A stretch of 64,000 nt of DNA from an uncultured Collinsella sp. (GCA_934647195.1 CAKUFD010000010.1:45672-109671); one strand, 5' to 3'; positions 8,393 to 17,691 are shown, numbered from the stretch's first letter. Program-made: numbers and translations. Notes: generated by a model from the sequence alone, not told the origin.

Positions 8393-9271
8393 CTACGCAA
8401 AGAACGTCTGCAAGCCATCGAGCGTGCTCAACGCGTCGGCGCGCCCCACCGCGTATATCTCCTCGAGCTTTTGCGGGTCTTTGCATATGGCGGGCACGCT
8501 CACGTCCCGGCTAGGACGAATCACAAATAATGTCCCCTCACGCTCAAGACGTTCAATCATATCCAGGCATGCGTTGTACTGCTCGTGACGGTGCGCAAGC
8601 AACTCCACCAAGTGCGGATATCGATGCAGCCAAAGTCGCAGGAGGGGCATCATACGATTGGGCTCTTTACGATAGCCCTGCGGTTGCGTAAGTATGACAG
8701 CAATCTTTTGATAGCCCTGTTCGCGCATCCATGCCACGGGAATGGAGTCGGCAGCACCGCCATCTAAAAGCTCACGCCCGTCAATCGCCACGGGGTGCGA
8801 CAGTACAGGAATCGACGCCGACGCACGAATCCACTCGATATCGCCCGCATCACCGTGCTCAAGGTCGCGATAGACCGCCGCGCCGGTATTGACATCGGTC
8901 GCCACCGCCGTGAAGCGCATAGGCCAAGAGCGAAACGTCTCGATATCCACCGGGTCGAGCACGAGAGGCACCTCGCCATAGGCGAAGTCGCGACTGTACA
9001 GGTCGCCCGTGCGCAGCCAGTTGCCAAGGCTCGCATAGCGCGGGTCGGCAGCATAGGCGGTGTTATAGCGAAGCACGCGCCCAATCTGGCGGGATTTGAA
9101 GTTGTATCCAAACGCCGCACCCGCGGAGACCCCTACCGTTCCGTCGGCAGTAACCCCATGCTCCATCCACACGTCGAGCACGCCGGCGGTGTAGAGTCCT
9201 CGAAATCCTCCGCCTTCCAGCACCACGCCGGTGCGACGCGGTAGGTTTGCAGTCGATATCGTCTGTTGCAT
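8393..9271 (-). CDS. Patatin-like phospholipase
   Basis: Serine-Asp dyad acyl hydrolase of the patatin family, 292 aa. It shows the oxyanion motif GVVLEGGGFRGLYTAGVLD, the nucleophile elbow GVSAG and the catalytic Asp in ELLDGGAADSIPV. It is probably cytosolic, acting on lipid esters. ATG 9271 (MQQTIS) is chosen because AGAGGA precedes it at proper spacing; the frame opens further to 9358, but that extension would lack a ribosome binding site and is composition-poor. The substrate cannot be read from sequence. It is divergent from the flavodoxin-fold gene. Confidence 0.88.
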   Translation of the reverse strand: MQQTISTANLPRRTGVVLEGGGFRGLYTAGVLDVWMEHGVTADGTVGVSAGAAFGYNFKSRQIGRVLRYNTAYAADPRYASLGNWLRTGDLYSRDFAYGEVPLVLDPVDIETFRSWPMRFTAVATDVNTGAAVYRDLEHGDAGDIEWIRASASIPVLSHPVAIDGRELLDGGAADSIPVAWMREQGYQKIAVILTQPQGYRKEPNRMMPLLRLWLHRYPHLVELLAHRHEQYNACLDMIERLEREGTLFVIRPSRDVSVPAICKDPQKLEEIYAVGRADALSTLDGLQTFFA

Positions 9272-9378
9272 CCATCCTCTTTCTCGATGCGCGACAGTAT
9301 ACGCCTGGCACGCACGCACATACGTTTGAGAACGTGCGATAATCCAGGGCATGTACACGAAAACACTGGGGAGGGCCC

Positions 9379-10002
9379 ATGAAGGTTCTATTGGTCAACG
9401 GCAGCGCCAAGACACATGGAAACACGGCGACGGCGCTGGAACAAGTAGCGCAGGCGCTCGAGGCCGAAGACATCGATACCCGAATCTTCCAACTAGGCGC
9501 TGGCGCATATCGCGATTGCATCGGCTGCAACCGATGCAGTGACCTCGGTGGATGCTGTGTCTTTGACGACGATCCCGTCAACGAGTTTCTAGACCTCGCC
9601 GCCCAGGCAGATGGCTTTGTCTTTGGCACGCCGGTCTACTACGCGCATCCTTCGGGTCGCATCCTTTCGTTCCTCGATCGCGCTTTCTACGCTGGCAGCG
9701 CCGCCTTTGCCCACAAGCCCGGAGCGTCCATCGCCGTCGCCCGCCGCGCAGGAACGTGCGCCAGCGCTGACGTGCTCAACAAGTACTTCACCATCAACCA
9801 AATGCCCGTCGTCTCGTCTACCTACTGGAACGTCGCCTTTGGAGGCGCACCTAAGGAAGCCCTCCAGGACGCCGAGGGCATGGCGACCATGCGCAACCTG
9901 GGCCGCAATATGGCATGGATACTCAAATGCATCGAAGCGGGACGTACCGCGGGCATCACCGCACCCGAGCCGGAGCGCGCCAGGACGAACTTCATTCGTT
10001 AG
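9379..10002 (+). CDS. Flavodoxin-family NAD(P)H-dependent FMN reductase
   Basis: 207 aa. N-terminal MKVLLVNGSAKTHGNT is the FMN phosphate loop of the NADPH-dependent FMN reductase/iron-sulfur flavoprotein family. CIGCNRCSDLGGCC at residues 52-65 is the compact cysteine motif that in related proteins can bind an Fe-S cluster. GTPVYYAHPSG forms the second flavin loop. It probably reduces quinones, azo or nitro compounds, or acts in anaerobic redox balance; the substrate is unknown. GGGAGGG upstream supports the ATG at 9379. Confidence 0.85.
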   Translation: MKVLLVNGSAKTHGNTATALEQVAQALEAEDIDTRIFQLGAGAYRDCIGCNRCSDLGGCCVFDDDPVNEFLDLAAQADGFVFGTPVYYAHPSGRILSFLDRAFYAGSAAFAHKPGASIAVARRAGTCASADVLNKYFTINQMPVVSSTYWNVAFGGAPKEALQDAEGMATMRNLGRNMAWILKCIEAGRTAGITAPEPERARTNFIR

Positions 10003-10071
10003 CGTCCTTTCGTGCTCACCGTGCGATACCATGTCGCAAGGCAACCGCACTCCAACGAAGAGGCAGGCATC

Positions 10072-10413
10072 GTGAACATTCAGATCTTCGGCACCAAAAA
10101 GAGCTTCGACACCAAGAAGGCGCAGCGCTATTTCAAGGAGCGACGCATCAAGGTCCAGTTCATCGACCTGCGCGAAAAGGAGATGAGCAAGGGTGAGCTG
10201 CAAAGCGTGATGCGTGCCGTGGGCGGCATCGACGCGCTGCTGGATCCCAAGGCGAAAGACCAGGACACACTCGCGCTCGTGCAGCACCTGGCAGAAAGCC
10301 AGCGTTTTGACAAGCTGCTCGAAAACCAGCAGGTGCTCGCGGAGCCCATCGTGCGCAACGGACGCGCCGCCACCGTCGGTTACGCCCCCGATGTCTGGAA
10401 GACCTGGGAGTAG
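10072..10413 (+). CDS. ArsC/Spx-fold protein lacking the catalytic cysteine
   Basis: 113 aa from GTG 10072, preceded by GAGGCAGG. The fold signature is clear: a beta strand (IQIFGTKKSFDTKKAQRYF), VQFIDLREKEMSKGEL, and the C-terminal EPIVRNGRAATVGYAPD, equivalent to the arginine-containing RPI..NG segment of ArsC/Spx. The position normally holding the nucleophilic cysteine (GxxxCDTxKKA) is Ser11, and the whole protein contains no cysteine. It therefore cannot be a thiol-dependent arsenate reductase. A binding or regulatory, Spx-like role is conceivable but unproven. Confidence 0.8.
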   Translation: MNIQIFGTKKSFDTKKAQRYFKERRIKVQFIDLREKEMSKGELQSVMRAVGGIDALLDPKAKDQDTLALVQHLAESQRFDKLLENQQVLAEPIVRNGRAATVGYAPDVWKTWE

Positions 10414-10445
10414 ACACACCGCCCACGCGTAAGCGTTCGCCATCG

Positions 10446-10491
10446 CAGCCGCAGGCAAGCCCAACCCATGGGCGGCCCGCGGCTGTTTTTT
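10446..10491 (+). terminator. Rho-independent terminator
   Basis: CAGCCGC (10446-10452) pairs with GCGGCTG (10479-10485), followed by six T. The loop is long and contains further GC pairing around CCCATGGG. Confidence 0.75.
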
Positions 10492-10596
10492 CGGCACGAG
10501 CAGAACCTCTCTGTGATTTTTAGCCCGTGGGCGGGTACATAAGGCGCGGTCTGTTCTAAGATTCACTTGTCAGCTGCGACTAACAAAGGAGGGCCC

Positions 10597-11727
10597 ATGC
10601 CCAACAAGCCCGTCAAGATCGTGATGCTCACCGGCTATCTCGGTGCCGGCAAGACCACCTTGCTCAACCATATCCTCGAAAACGATGGCGGCATCCGCGC
10701 CGCTGTGATCGTCAACGATATCGGCGAGATCAACGTCGACGCCGACCTCATCGCCGACGGCGGCCTCTCCGAGACAGACGACCTCATCCCCCTCACCAAC
10801 GGCTGCATCTGCTGCACACTGTCCGAAGACCTCGCCAATCAGCTGCAGGGCATCGCCGAGTCCGGCGACTTCGACTACATCATCATCGAGGCCTCCGGCA
10901 TCTGCGAGCCCATCCCCATCGCCTACACCATCTCTTCCTTCTGCGACGATGCCAAGACCGACGGCGAGCCCCTGCTTGCACTCGATAACATCGTTGCCGT
11001 GGTGGACTGCGCACGCATGTATGACGAATTCAACGGCGGCCGCGACCTGCTCGCTGAGGATATCGACGAAGACGATATCGAAAGCCTGCTGATTCAGCAG
11101 ATCGAGTTTTGCACCACGCTTGTTCTCAACAAGACCGACACCGTGACGTCCGAGCAGATTGCCGAGCTCAAGGCCATCGTGCGCGGCCTGCAGAAGGACG
11201 CTGTGATTGTCGAGGCCGAGCAGGGCAACGTCCCCATGGACGAGCTGCTGGACACCGGCCGCTTTGATTTTAGCCGCGCCTATAAGTCGGCCGCATGGGT
11301 CGAGGCCATGGAGCACCCCGAGGAGCACGACGACCCCGAGGTTCTGGAATACGACATCGAGACCTTTGCCTACGCCCGTCGTAAGCCCTTTGACCTGCAG
11401 AAATTCACCGACTTTGTGGAGCAGGAGTGGCCCGACGAGGTCATTCGCGTCAAGGGTCCGCTGTGGCAAAACGCCAACCCCGACATGTGCTACATCTTCG
11501 AACAGGCGGGTCATCAGATGCGCTTGATGGAAAACGGTCTGTTTGTGGACTCCGCGCCCGAGGACGAGAAGCAGCGGATCATCGCCGATAATCCCGAGCT
11601 TCGCGACTACTGGGACGATGAGGTGGGCGACCGCGAGACGCGCCTGTGCATCATCGGCCGTCACATGGATAAGGAGGCCGTCGTTGCCGGCCTCGATGCC
11701 TGCCTGACCGATTGGCACCGCGCATAA
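10597..11727 (+). CDS. CobW/P47K-family GTPase (metallochaperone)
   Basis: 376 aa. G3E P-loop GTPase with Walker A GYLGAGKTTLLNH near residue 12, the family metal motif GCICC after LTNG, the switch IIIEASGICEP, and the guanine-specificity motif LNKTD. The C-terminal CobW_C domain follows, with a long acidic linker. Members insert or deliver Zn or Co to target proteins; the target here is unknown. ATG 10597 has AAAGGAGGG at ideal distance, better than the in-frame start at 10567. It is monocistronic between two terminators. Confidence 0.9.
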   Translation: MPNKPVKIVMLTGYLGAGKTTLLNHILENDGGIRAAVIVNDIGEINVDADLIADGGLSETDDLIPLTNGCICCTLSEDLANQLQGIAESGDFDYIIIEASGICEPIPIAYTISSFCDDAKTDGEPLLALDNIVAVVDCARMYDEFNGGRDLLAEDIDEDDIESLLIQQIEFCTTLVLNKTDTVTSEQIAELKAIVRGLQKDAVIVEAEQGNVPMDELLDTGRFDFSRAYKSAAWVEAMEHPEEHDDPEVLEYDIETFAYARRKPFDLQKFTDFVEQEWPDEVIRVKGPLWQNANPDMCYIFEQAGHQMRLMENGLFVDSAPEDEKQRIIADNPELRDYWDDEVGDRETRLCIIGRHMDKEAVVAGLDACLTDWHRA

Positions 11728-11758
11728 GAAGCGGGGCAGCACCAGCTTTGTATGCCGA

Positions 11759-11793
11759 GCCGCCGTGGGGGATCGTCCTCACGGCGGCTTTTT
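11759..11793 (+). terminator. Rho-independent terminator of cobW-like gene
   Basis: 9-bp stem GCCGCCGTG/CACGGCGGC (11759-11767/11780-11788) followed by five T. Confidence 0.85.
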
Positions 11794-11818
11794 GCATATG
11801 GGGAGAGGTTGAGCGGGG

Positions 11819-14311
11819 CTACAGATAGCGACCGGTAGCGCTCTCGGGGCAGGCCGCAACCGCAGCAGGCGTTCCCGCACAGACGATGCGACCGCCGCGC
11901 TCACCGCCACCGGGGCCCATATCGATCACGTAATCGGCGTTGCGAATCAAGTCGAGGTCATGCTCGATCACCACGACGGTCGCGCCCTTCGATACCAGGG
12001 AATCAAAGACACCCAGCAACACCTCGACATCGAGCGGATGCAGGCCGATCGTGGGCTCGTCGAACACAAAGACGGCATCGTCTTGCACGCGGCCCATCTC
12101 GCTTGCGAGCTTAAGGCGCTGAGCTTCGCCGCCCGAAAGCGCCGGCGTGGGCTCGCCGAGCGTCAAGTAGCCAAGGCCCAGGTCGTGCAGGGTTTGCAAA
12201 CGCGTCTGGACCTTCTTGAGGCCCAGTGTTGCATCGAGCGCCTCATCCACGCTCATATCCATAAGCTGCGGCAGCGTAAGGAGGCTACCATCTGCGCCCT
12301 GGCGATGGATATGCGAGGCCGCCTCGGAGTAGCGAGAACCCCGGCACGCAGGGCAGACGATCTCGACATCGGGCAAGAACTGCACATCGAGCGAGATGAC
12401 ACCCGTGCCGTCGCAGATGGGACACCGCAAAGCTCCGGTGTTGTAGCTAAAGGCGCCCGCCTTGTAGCCCGCCTCTTTCGCCTCGGGCGTGCGAGCGTAG
12501 GCACGGCGCAACTCGTCGTGGATATCGGCATAGGTCGCAACCGTCGAGCGCACGTTGGCGCCGATGGGCGTTGCGTCGATAAGGTTCGCGCGGGCGATTC
12601 CCTCGGCATCGATCCAATGTACGTGGCGCGGCATGCGCTCTCCCGCCGCCTGCGCCTTGAGGGCGGGAATGAGTGTCTCGAGCACAAGCGTGGTCTTACC
12701 CGAGCCGGAAACGCCCGTGACCGCCGTCAAACGGCCGCGGGGAATATCGACTTCTAAGGGCTTCACCGTATGAATCGCACCCGTCTCCATGCGAATATGT
12801 CCATGCTCGAACAGCTCGTCTTCGGCAATTATCGGACGCAAGCGCAGGGGTGTCGTGCGGAGAAACGGAGCAATGCGGCTCTCGAGCGCCATGGTCACCT
12901 CGTCGACCGTACCCGCCGCGAGCACATTGCCACCGGCGGCTCCGGCAGCAGGACCCATCTCGACCAGGTAGTCTGCCTCCGCAAGCACACGCGTATCGTG
13001 GTCGACAACCACCACCGTATTACCGTCTGCAACCAGGTCGCGCATCACGCCCACCAGGCCATCGACATTAGCCGGGTGCAGACCAATCGAGGGCTCGTCC
13101 AACACGTAGAGCACGCCCGTGGAACGATTGCGCACCACGCGTGCGAGCTGCACGCGCTGCCGCTCTCCCGTCGAAAGTGTGGCTCCCGCACGGTCGAGCG
13201 ACAGGTAATCGAGTCCCAGATCGACCAGACGGCGCGCCGTGTTGAGAAACGAATCGCAGATGTCCGCCGCCATAGGGCGCATCTCTTGCGGCAAGGACGC
13301 CGGTACGCTACGCACCCACTCAATCGACTCGCCAAGCGTCATGGTAGCAGCCTGCGCCAGGTCGATGCCTCGCACCTGGGGACGTCGTGCCGCAGCCGAA
13401 AGCCTCGTGCCTCCGCAATCACGGCACGGCCCCTCGCGCAAGAAACGCGCCACGCGCTTGAGGCCCTTATCGTCCTTGACCTTGGAAAGTGCGTTCTCAA
13501 CGGTGTAGACGGCGTTGTAGTAGGTAAAGTCGAGCGGCGTGGCTCCCCGACCGTTTTTGGGAACATAGAGAATGTGCTTCTTCTCGGCCGGCCCGTGAAA
13601 GACGATGTCGCGCTCGGCCGGAGTCAGCTGGTTGAACGGCACATCGGTGCGCACGCCCATCTCGCCGGCAACCTGCTTCATGAGGTCCCACATGAGCGAG
13701 CCCCAGGGAAGTACCGCGCCCTCGTCGATGGTCTTGGTCTCATCGGGCACCAAGCTCGCCTCGTCAACCTCGCGCATGATGCCGGTGCCACCACAGGTTG
13801 GGCACGCGCCACCGCTGTTGAATGCCAGGTCCTCGGCACCCGGCGCATAGAACTCGTGCCCACAGGCAGAGCAGGTGAGGGCCAGGCCCGCCGCCACGTT
13901 AAGGCTCGGCTCCACACGCGCACCGCAGTGCGGGCACACGTGACGGGCACAGCGGCTAAAGAGCAAGCGCAGGCTGTTGTTGAGCTCGGTCATGGTGCCA
14001 AAGGTGGAGCGTACGCCTGGCACGCTGGGGCGCTGATGCAGCGCCAAGGCCGCTGGCACGTGCAGAACCTCATCCACCTGTGCATGCTCGGCCTGCGTGA
14101 GGCGTCGGCGCGTGTAGGTGCTAAGCGCCTCCAGGTAGCGTCGTGAACCCTCGGCATAAAGGACGCCCAGAGCAAGCGAGCTCTTGCCCGAACCCGAGAC
14201 GCCGGCAATGCCCACGAGCTTACCCAGCGGAATGTCGATGTCGATATCTTTCAGGTTATGCACGCGCGCACCGCGCACCTCGATAGCGCCTGGCTGCCGT
14301 GGCACCGTCAT
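11819..14311 (-). CDS. Class II UvrA-like ABC ATPase (excinuclease subunit A paralogue)
   Basis: 830 aa, about 100 shorter than housekeeping UvrA, consistent with class II UvrA proteins that lack the UvrB-interaction domain. It has two ABC modules: Walker A GVSGSGKSSLALGVL and GVSGSGKTTLVLE, signatures LSTGERQRVQLAR and LSGGEAQRLKLASEMG, Walker B LYVLDEPSIGLHP and VFVFDEPTIGLHP. Zn fingers are visible (CPHCGA with CSACGH, CPTCGG, CRDCGG, CPICDGTG, CPACRG). Start ATG 14311 overlaps the upstream GNAT stop (ATGA) and has GAAGGGA, so it is translationally coupled. Suggested roles in the family are antibiotic self-protection or alternative DNA repair; neither is shown here. Confidence 0.9.
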   Translation of the reverse strand: MTVPRQPGAIEVRGARVHNLKDIDIDIPLGKLVGIAGVSGSGKSSLALGVLYAEGSRRYLEALSTYTRRRLTQAEHAQVDEVLHVPAALALHQRPSVPGVRSTFGTMTELNNSLRLLFSRCARHVCPHCGARVEPSLNVAAGLALTCSACGHEFYAPGAEDLAFNSGGACPTCGGTGIMREVDEASLVPDETKTIDEGAVLPWGSLMWDLMKQVAGEMGVRTDVPFNQLTPAERDIVFHGPAEKKHILYVPKNGRGATPLDFTYYNAVYTVENALSKVKDDKGLKRVARFLREGPCRDCGGTRLSAAARRPQVRGIDLAQAATMTLGESIEWVRSVPASLPQEMRPMAADICDSFLNTARRLVDLGLDYLSLDRAGATLSTGERQRVQLARVVRNRSTGVLYVLDEPSIGLHPANVDGLVGVMRDLVADGNTVVVVDHDTRVLAEADYLVEMGPAAGAAGGNVLAAGTVDEVTMALESRIAPFLRTTPLRLRPIIAEDELFEHGHIRMETGAIHTVKPLEVDIPRGRLTAVTGVSGSGKTTLVLETLIPALKAQAAGERMPRHVHWIDAEGIARANLIDATPIGANVRSTVATYADIHDELRRAYARTPEAKEAGYKAGAFSYNTGALRCPICDGTGVISLDVQFLPDVEIVCPACRGSRYSEAASHIHRQGADGSLLTLPQLMDMSVDEALDATLGLKKVQTRLQTLHDLGLGYLTLGEPTPALSGGEAQRLKLASEMGRVQDDAVFVFDEPTIGLHPLDVEVLLGVFDSLVSKGATVVVIEHDLDLIRNADYVIDMGPGGGERGGRIVCAGTPAAVAACPESATGRYL

Positions 14312-14865
14312 CGCTTCCCTTCCGTCTGCTTGCGCCAATCGTCGCAGGTCAAATACGTAAAGTACTCAGTGCGCACATCATCCATGAGATCGCACGGCAC
14401 GTCGCGCTCGACGTGATGCGGCGTGAACCCGCATTTTTGCTGAACGCGCAACGACTTATCGTTGCCCTCGTAGTATCCGCACCAAAGCGCCTTGCAGCCG
14501 AGTGTTTCAAATGCATAGCGCTGCATGGCCTGCACGGCTTCAGGGGCAAAGCCTCGACCCCAAAAGGGCCTGGCGATCCAATAGCCCACTTCGAGTTCAA
14601 GGCCAACGCCCTGGCGGCCCGGTTCGCAGCGAGGCGGCATGAGGCCGATGCTGCCCACAAGCTCGTCCGTCCTGGCCAAGCAAACGGCAAAGGTGTGCGG
14701 CGCCGAAAAAACCGTCCGGATGATCTCTCGGCTTTCTTCGATGCTTTGATGGGGCGGCCAGCCCGCAGCCGACCCCACGTCCGGGTCGCTCGCGCACGCA
14801 AAAAGATTGGCCGCATCCGTCTCGCGCCACGGACGAAGCGCCAAGCGCTCAGTATGAATCACCAT
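14308..14865 (-). CDS. GNAT N-acetyltransferase (RimJ/RimL-like)
   Basis: 185 aa from ATG 14865 (MVIHTERLALRPW), with GAGAGG upstream. It has the typical RimJ/RimL layout: the TERLxLRPW N terminus, ELEVGYWIARPFWGRGFAPEA containing the acetyl-CoA pyrophosphate loop (GRGFA), and a C-terminal QQKCGFTPH. The acceptor is unknown (N-terminal residues or small amines). It is in the middle of an apparent operon: the AAA gene ends 52 nt upstream, and the UvrA-like gene starts inside its stop codon. Confidence 0.85.
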   Translation of the reverse strand: MVIHTERLALRPWRETDAANLFACASDPDVGSAAGWPPHQSIEESREIIRTVFSAPHTFAVCLARTDELVGSIGLMPPRCEPGRQGVGLELEVGYWIARPFWGRGFAPEAVQAMQRYAFETLGCKALWCGYYEGNDKSLRVQQKCGFTPHHVERDVPCDLMDDVRTEYFTYLTCDDWRKQTEGKR

Positions 14866-14917
14866 GTTTCGACCTCTCGTCCAACAATGCGGGAAAGGGC
14901 TATATCTCTTTGTCACA

Positions 14918-16036
14918 CTATTCGTGCCACAGCACGCAATCGCGAATGTACTCACCCAGCATAGGAACGGCAAAACGAACGAGGCCGTATCCGGCCGCCT
15001 CGATTACGCGCTCGCGAATCAGGCTCGCTCGATACTTACTTGCCCAGCTCTGGGTTCGGTCGCAGCGATTGATAACATCGGCAACACGCGTCGGCTTGTC
15101 CGCATCGACCGCCATCGCCTCGATAAACAGGCGCTGCGGGCTGCGTAGCCCGTAATACAGGGGCGCGTCGACCGCCTCGTAGAACTCAGAGACGGCATCC
15201 GTGCAGCCGGCCTCGACATCGCTCGACTCAATAATCTCGGAATCGCGACGCGCGGCAGACCGCCACATGTAGTAGCCCACAAGTTGAACCATATAGGGGT
15301 GGCCCATGCTTTTGCGCGCAGCAAGACTCGCCGTCTTTACATCGATGCAAAGCCCAACATCTTGCACCGTCTGGATAAACGCATCGCGCACCTCGGGCAG
15401 AGGAATCGGCCCCAGCGTACGTTGCTGGGCGCGTCGCAAAAACGTTACGCTCGGTTCCTCGAGCAGGTCATCGACCATGCTGGGCAAGCCGGCAAAGACC
15501 AGCGCAAGGCCACGCTGGTCACCGTCGGGCAGGCACGTAGCATCCTGATCCCCGAGCACCTGCTGATAGAGAACGGCCAACGCCGCCAGTTCTTCGATAG
15601 ACGCGGATTGCGCCTCATCGATGGCAAATAGGATGCCTTTTCCTGGCCCAAGCTTCTTGAGGCGTTCATTGACGAGGCCTCGCAGTGTCTCGCCCTTCGC
15701 TCGCGCCGCCTCGACCGATATGCGCCCAAACGACGGGCCAAGCTCCATCGACGTCACGGCGGGCTTATTCGAACGAAGCGCGTCGGCCAAACGGTCGCAC
15801 AAACCAAGCGAAGCGGAGTCGGAAATAACCACCCATCCACGCTCGCTGGCCAAACGCTCAAGCTCACGCAGCAAAACCGTCTTGCCACAACCACGGTTGC
15901 CCGTTAGGAGCATGAGCCTGCCCGGTGCACCGGCACCGTTGTCGAGACCCTCGGCAAAGTCCTCTATTACCGCCTCGCGTCCAATCAACACCGGAGGCCG
16001 TTTTCCCGCCGTAGGCTTAAAGGGATTGGGCGTCAT
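14918..16036 (-). CDS. AAA/STAND-type ATP-binding protein
   Basis: 372 aa. Walker A LLTGNRGCGKTVLLREL near residue 50, Walker B GILFAIDEAQSAS near 140, sensor-like LVFAGLPSM near 185, then a helical region and a C-terminal winged-helix-like tail (SLIRERVIEAAGYGLVRFAV). This is the layout of orphan ATPases with a C-terminal wHTH, the ORC/STAND-related AAA_16 type. ATG 16036 has AAGGAGG. Three 10-bp direct repeats overlap its -10 box. The function is unknown; it heads the GNAT-UvrA-like cluster. Confidence 0.75.
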   Translation of the reverse strand: MTPNPFKPTAGKRPPVLIGREAVIEDFAEGLDNGAGAPGRLMLLTGNRGCGKTVLLRELERLASERGWVVISDSASLGLCDRLADALRSNKPAVTSMELGPSFGRISVEAARAKGETLRGLVNERLKKLGPGKGILFAIDEAQSASIEELAALAVLYQQVLGDQDATCLPDGDQRGLALVFAGLPSMVDDLLEEPSVTFLRRAQQRTLGPIPLPEVRDAFIQTVQDVGLCIDVKTASLAARKSMGHPYMVQLVGYYMWRSAARRDSEIIESSDVEAGCTDAVSEFYEAVDAPLYYGLRSPQRLFIEAMAVDADKPTRVADVINRCDRTQSWASKYRASLIRERVIEAAGYGLVRFAVPMLGEYIRDCVLWHE

Positions 16037-16072
16037 GACGGCCTCCTTATCCACTGTGCTTTCGATGCTAAA

Positions 16073-16103
16073 ATTATACCAACTTATACCAAGTTGTACC
16101 GAC
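16073..16103 (-). promoter_or_regulatory. Promoter with three 10-bp direct repeats
   Basis: On the minus strand the motif GGTAYA occurs three times with exact 10-bp period (complements of 16075-16080, 16085-16090 and 16095-16100); the last copy runs into TATAAT (16078-16073), 37 nt before the AAA gene start. Helically phased copies overlapping a -10 box look like an operator. CAACTT/AAGTTG inverted symmetry is also present. Confidence 0.55.
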
Positions 16104-16141
16104 TTCTTTGGCGGCGTGCTAGACGTGCTGACGGCAAGGTC

Positions 16142-16996
16142 CTACTTTTGCTCAGCAATGAACATTCGATAGGCGTTGTCGCCAATCATCTTGGTTGTGG
16201 CGAAATCGAATCCGCCGCCCACGACCCCGCCGACGACGGGCACCATTTTCCCCAGGTTGACAACTCCTTTTTCGCCGAACTTCGTAACGAATCGCATCCC
16301 CACACGACGGTTAATCGCAGTGCAGACTGATCCCGGAAGCTTTTTTATCACGTTGACAGCCAAACGTTCCGAAGTCTTAATGCCGGCGCTCTTCAGGATG
16401 TCCGACATGGCTTTCCCCGTCAGACAAACGTAGACCATCGTCTGAACCTGGTCGGAATGAATGTCATAGCCGCCCATCTGCGCCAGGGCGGCAACCATCC
16501 GCATCTGCATATAGATAACGCTACCGATATTCGCCGATGCTGCAGCCACAGTTACAGGCAGCGTTAACGCACCGCCGACCCCTGATAAAAAGCCCGAAGT
16601 GGAGCACTTGATCAACTGATTTGAGATCAGCTTCCTTGCCGCCTCCGCTGTCGTTTCGGATTTGCCTCGGTACTCGTCCACAAGGGTATCGACCGAGCTG
16701 CTCACTTTTGGAATTCCATCCAAAGCAGCCTGATAGCACGCATCCAACAGTGTCTGAACCTGCTCAGGTGAGTTTAAAACCGCAACAGTATCTTCGGCTT
16801 TCACCGCGATATTTGCCGCTGCATCACCGATCTTCGGCACCGATCTTGCTACGCCATTGACGGCGTCAAGGATATTCGTCGCAGCGCTTCCGGCACTTTC
16901 GGCAACATTAGATGCAATAATTCTTATATCGATATTCCGCTGTGCGGCCTTGTCATCGCAAGCGGCAAACTCTTCGGCTGTATCGTCGTCCTTCAT
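16142..16996 (-). CDS. EcsC-family protein
   Basis: 284 aa. The C-terminal half matches the EcsC family, with GFLSGVGGALTLPVTVAAASAN, MQMRMVAALAQMGGYD and the hallmark MVPVVGGVVGGGFD, followed by a helix ending near the C terminus. The hydrophobic glycine-rich stretches suggest membrane association. EcsC proteins occur next to ABC transporters or in stress clusters; no biochemical role is established. It starts 11 nt after the DUF4230 gene, so the two are probably cotranscribed. Confidence 0.8.
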   Translation of the reverse strand: MKDDDTAEEFAACDDKAAQRNIDIRIIASNVAESAGSAATNILDAVNGVARSVPKIGDAAANIAVKAEDTVAVLNSPEQVQTLLDACYQAALDGIPKVSSSVDTLVDEYRGKSETTAEAARKLISNQLIKCSTSGFLSGVGGALTLPVTVAAASANIGSVIYMQMRMVAALAQMGGYDIHSDQVQTMVYVCLTGKAMSDILKSAGIKTSERLAVNVIKKLPGSVCTAINRRVGMRFVTKFGEKGVVNLGKMVPVVGGVVGGGFDFATTKMIGDNAYRMFIAEQK

Positions 16997-17007
16997 AACA
17001 AGCCCCT

Positions 17008-17691
17008 CTATTGCCGATAGACAAACTCGACGTTGTATTGATCGCCAAACGCAGAATTAAACATCGCACGGATGTTCGCCTCAGCGTTTGCTTGAGCCTC
17101 TTCAAGCAACTTCCCGTCCTTAATGGCCTCGCTTTCACTTCGCTCCTTGCACTGCTGTTCGAAAGCAGTGACATCGCTGACCTCGATCGGGTTAATGATG
17201 TTGTTGTTTTCTTCGAGAGCCCCGGATCTTTCCATATCCGGCGTATTCGAAATCACATACGGCTTATCCATGGTTATGGTGATCGTGTCGCCCTTGGGCG
17301 GCGCAATCTCGGCATTTTCGAGATTTACGCCCGCCTTGATAGTCCCTACATAGCGATACCAGAAGCTATTCTGAGTAAAGGGGATTTCAAACAAATCGAA
17401 GAACCTTTTGGCGTCCGTCGCTTTATCGACAATCGCATAGTTCTGGGAGACCGTCACCATTTCGTTTTGAGAAACAATGCGTTCGAATACGACTGTAGGC
17501 GACAGTGTATCGGGAGATGCCTCTTTTGACCCCACGTCTTTGCCAATATTGAAGATCACGGTAAACACGATCGATACAAGTATCCCGCCGAGCACCAGGC
17601 CGGCAATAAATACCTTAGGCCTCGTTAAAACCTTCTCCGTCTTTGCTTTCAGGAATTCGGCAACGCCTACACCATCCATTTTTTCATCCAT
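17008..17691 (-). CDS. DUF4230-family single-pass membrane protein
   Basis: 227 aa from ATG 17691 (MDEKMDG) with AGGAAG upstream; the frame opens further but has no site there. One transmembrane helix (about residues 28-50, VFIAGLVLGGILVSIVFTVI) is followed by an extracytoplasmic domain with VVFERIVSQNEMVTVSQNY and VGTIKAGVNLENAEI, the pattern of DUF4230 proteins. Function unknown. It precedes the EcsC gene by 11 nt, suggesting a two-gene envelope module, and lies downstream of a serine recombinase. Confidence 0.75.
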   Translation of the reverse strand: MDEKMDGVGVAEFLKAKTEKVLTRPKVFIAGLVLGGILVSIVFTVIFNIGKDVGSKEASPDTLSPTVVFERIVSQNEMVTVSQNYAIVDKATDAKRFFDLFEIPFTQNSFWYRYVGTIKAGVNLENAEIAPPKGDTITITMDKPYVISNTPDMERSGALEENNNIINPIEVSDVTAFEQQCKERSESEAIKDGKLLEEAQANAEANIRAMFNSAFGDQYNVEFVYRQ

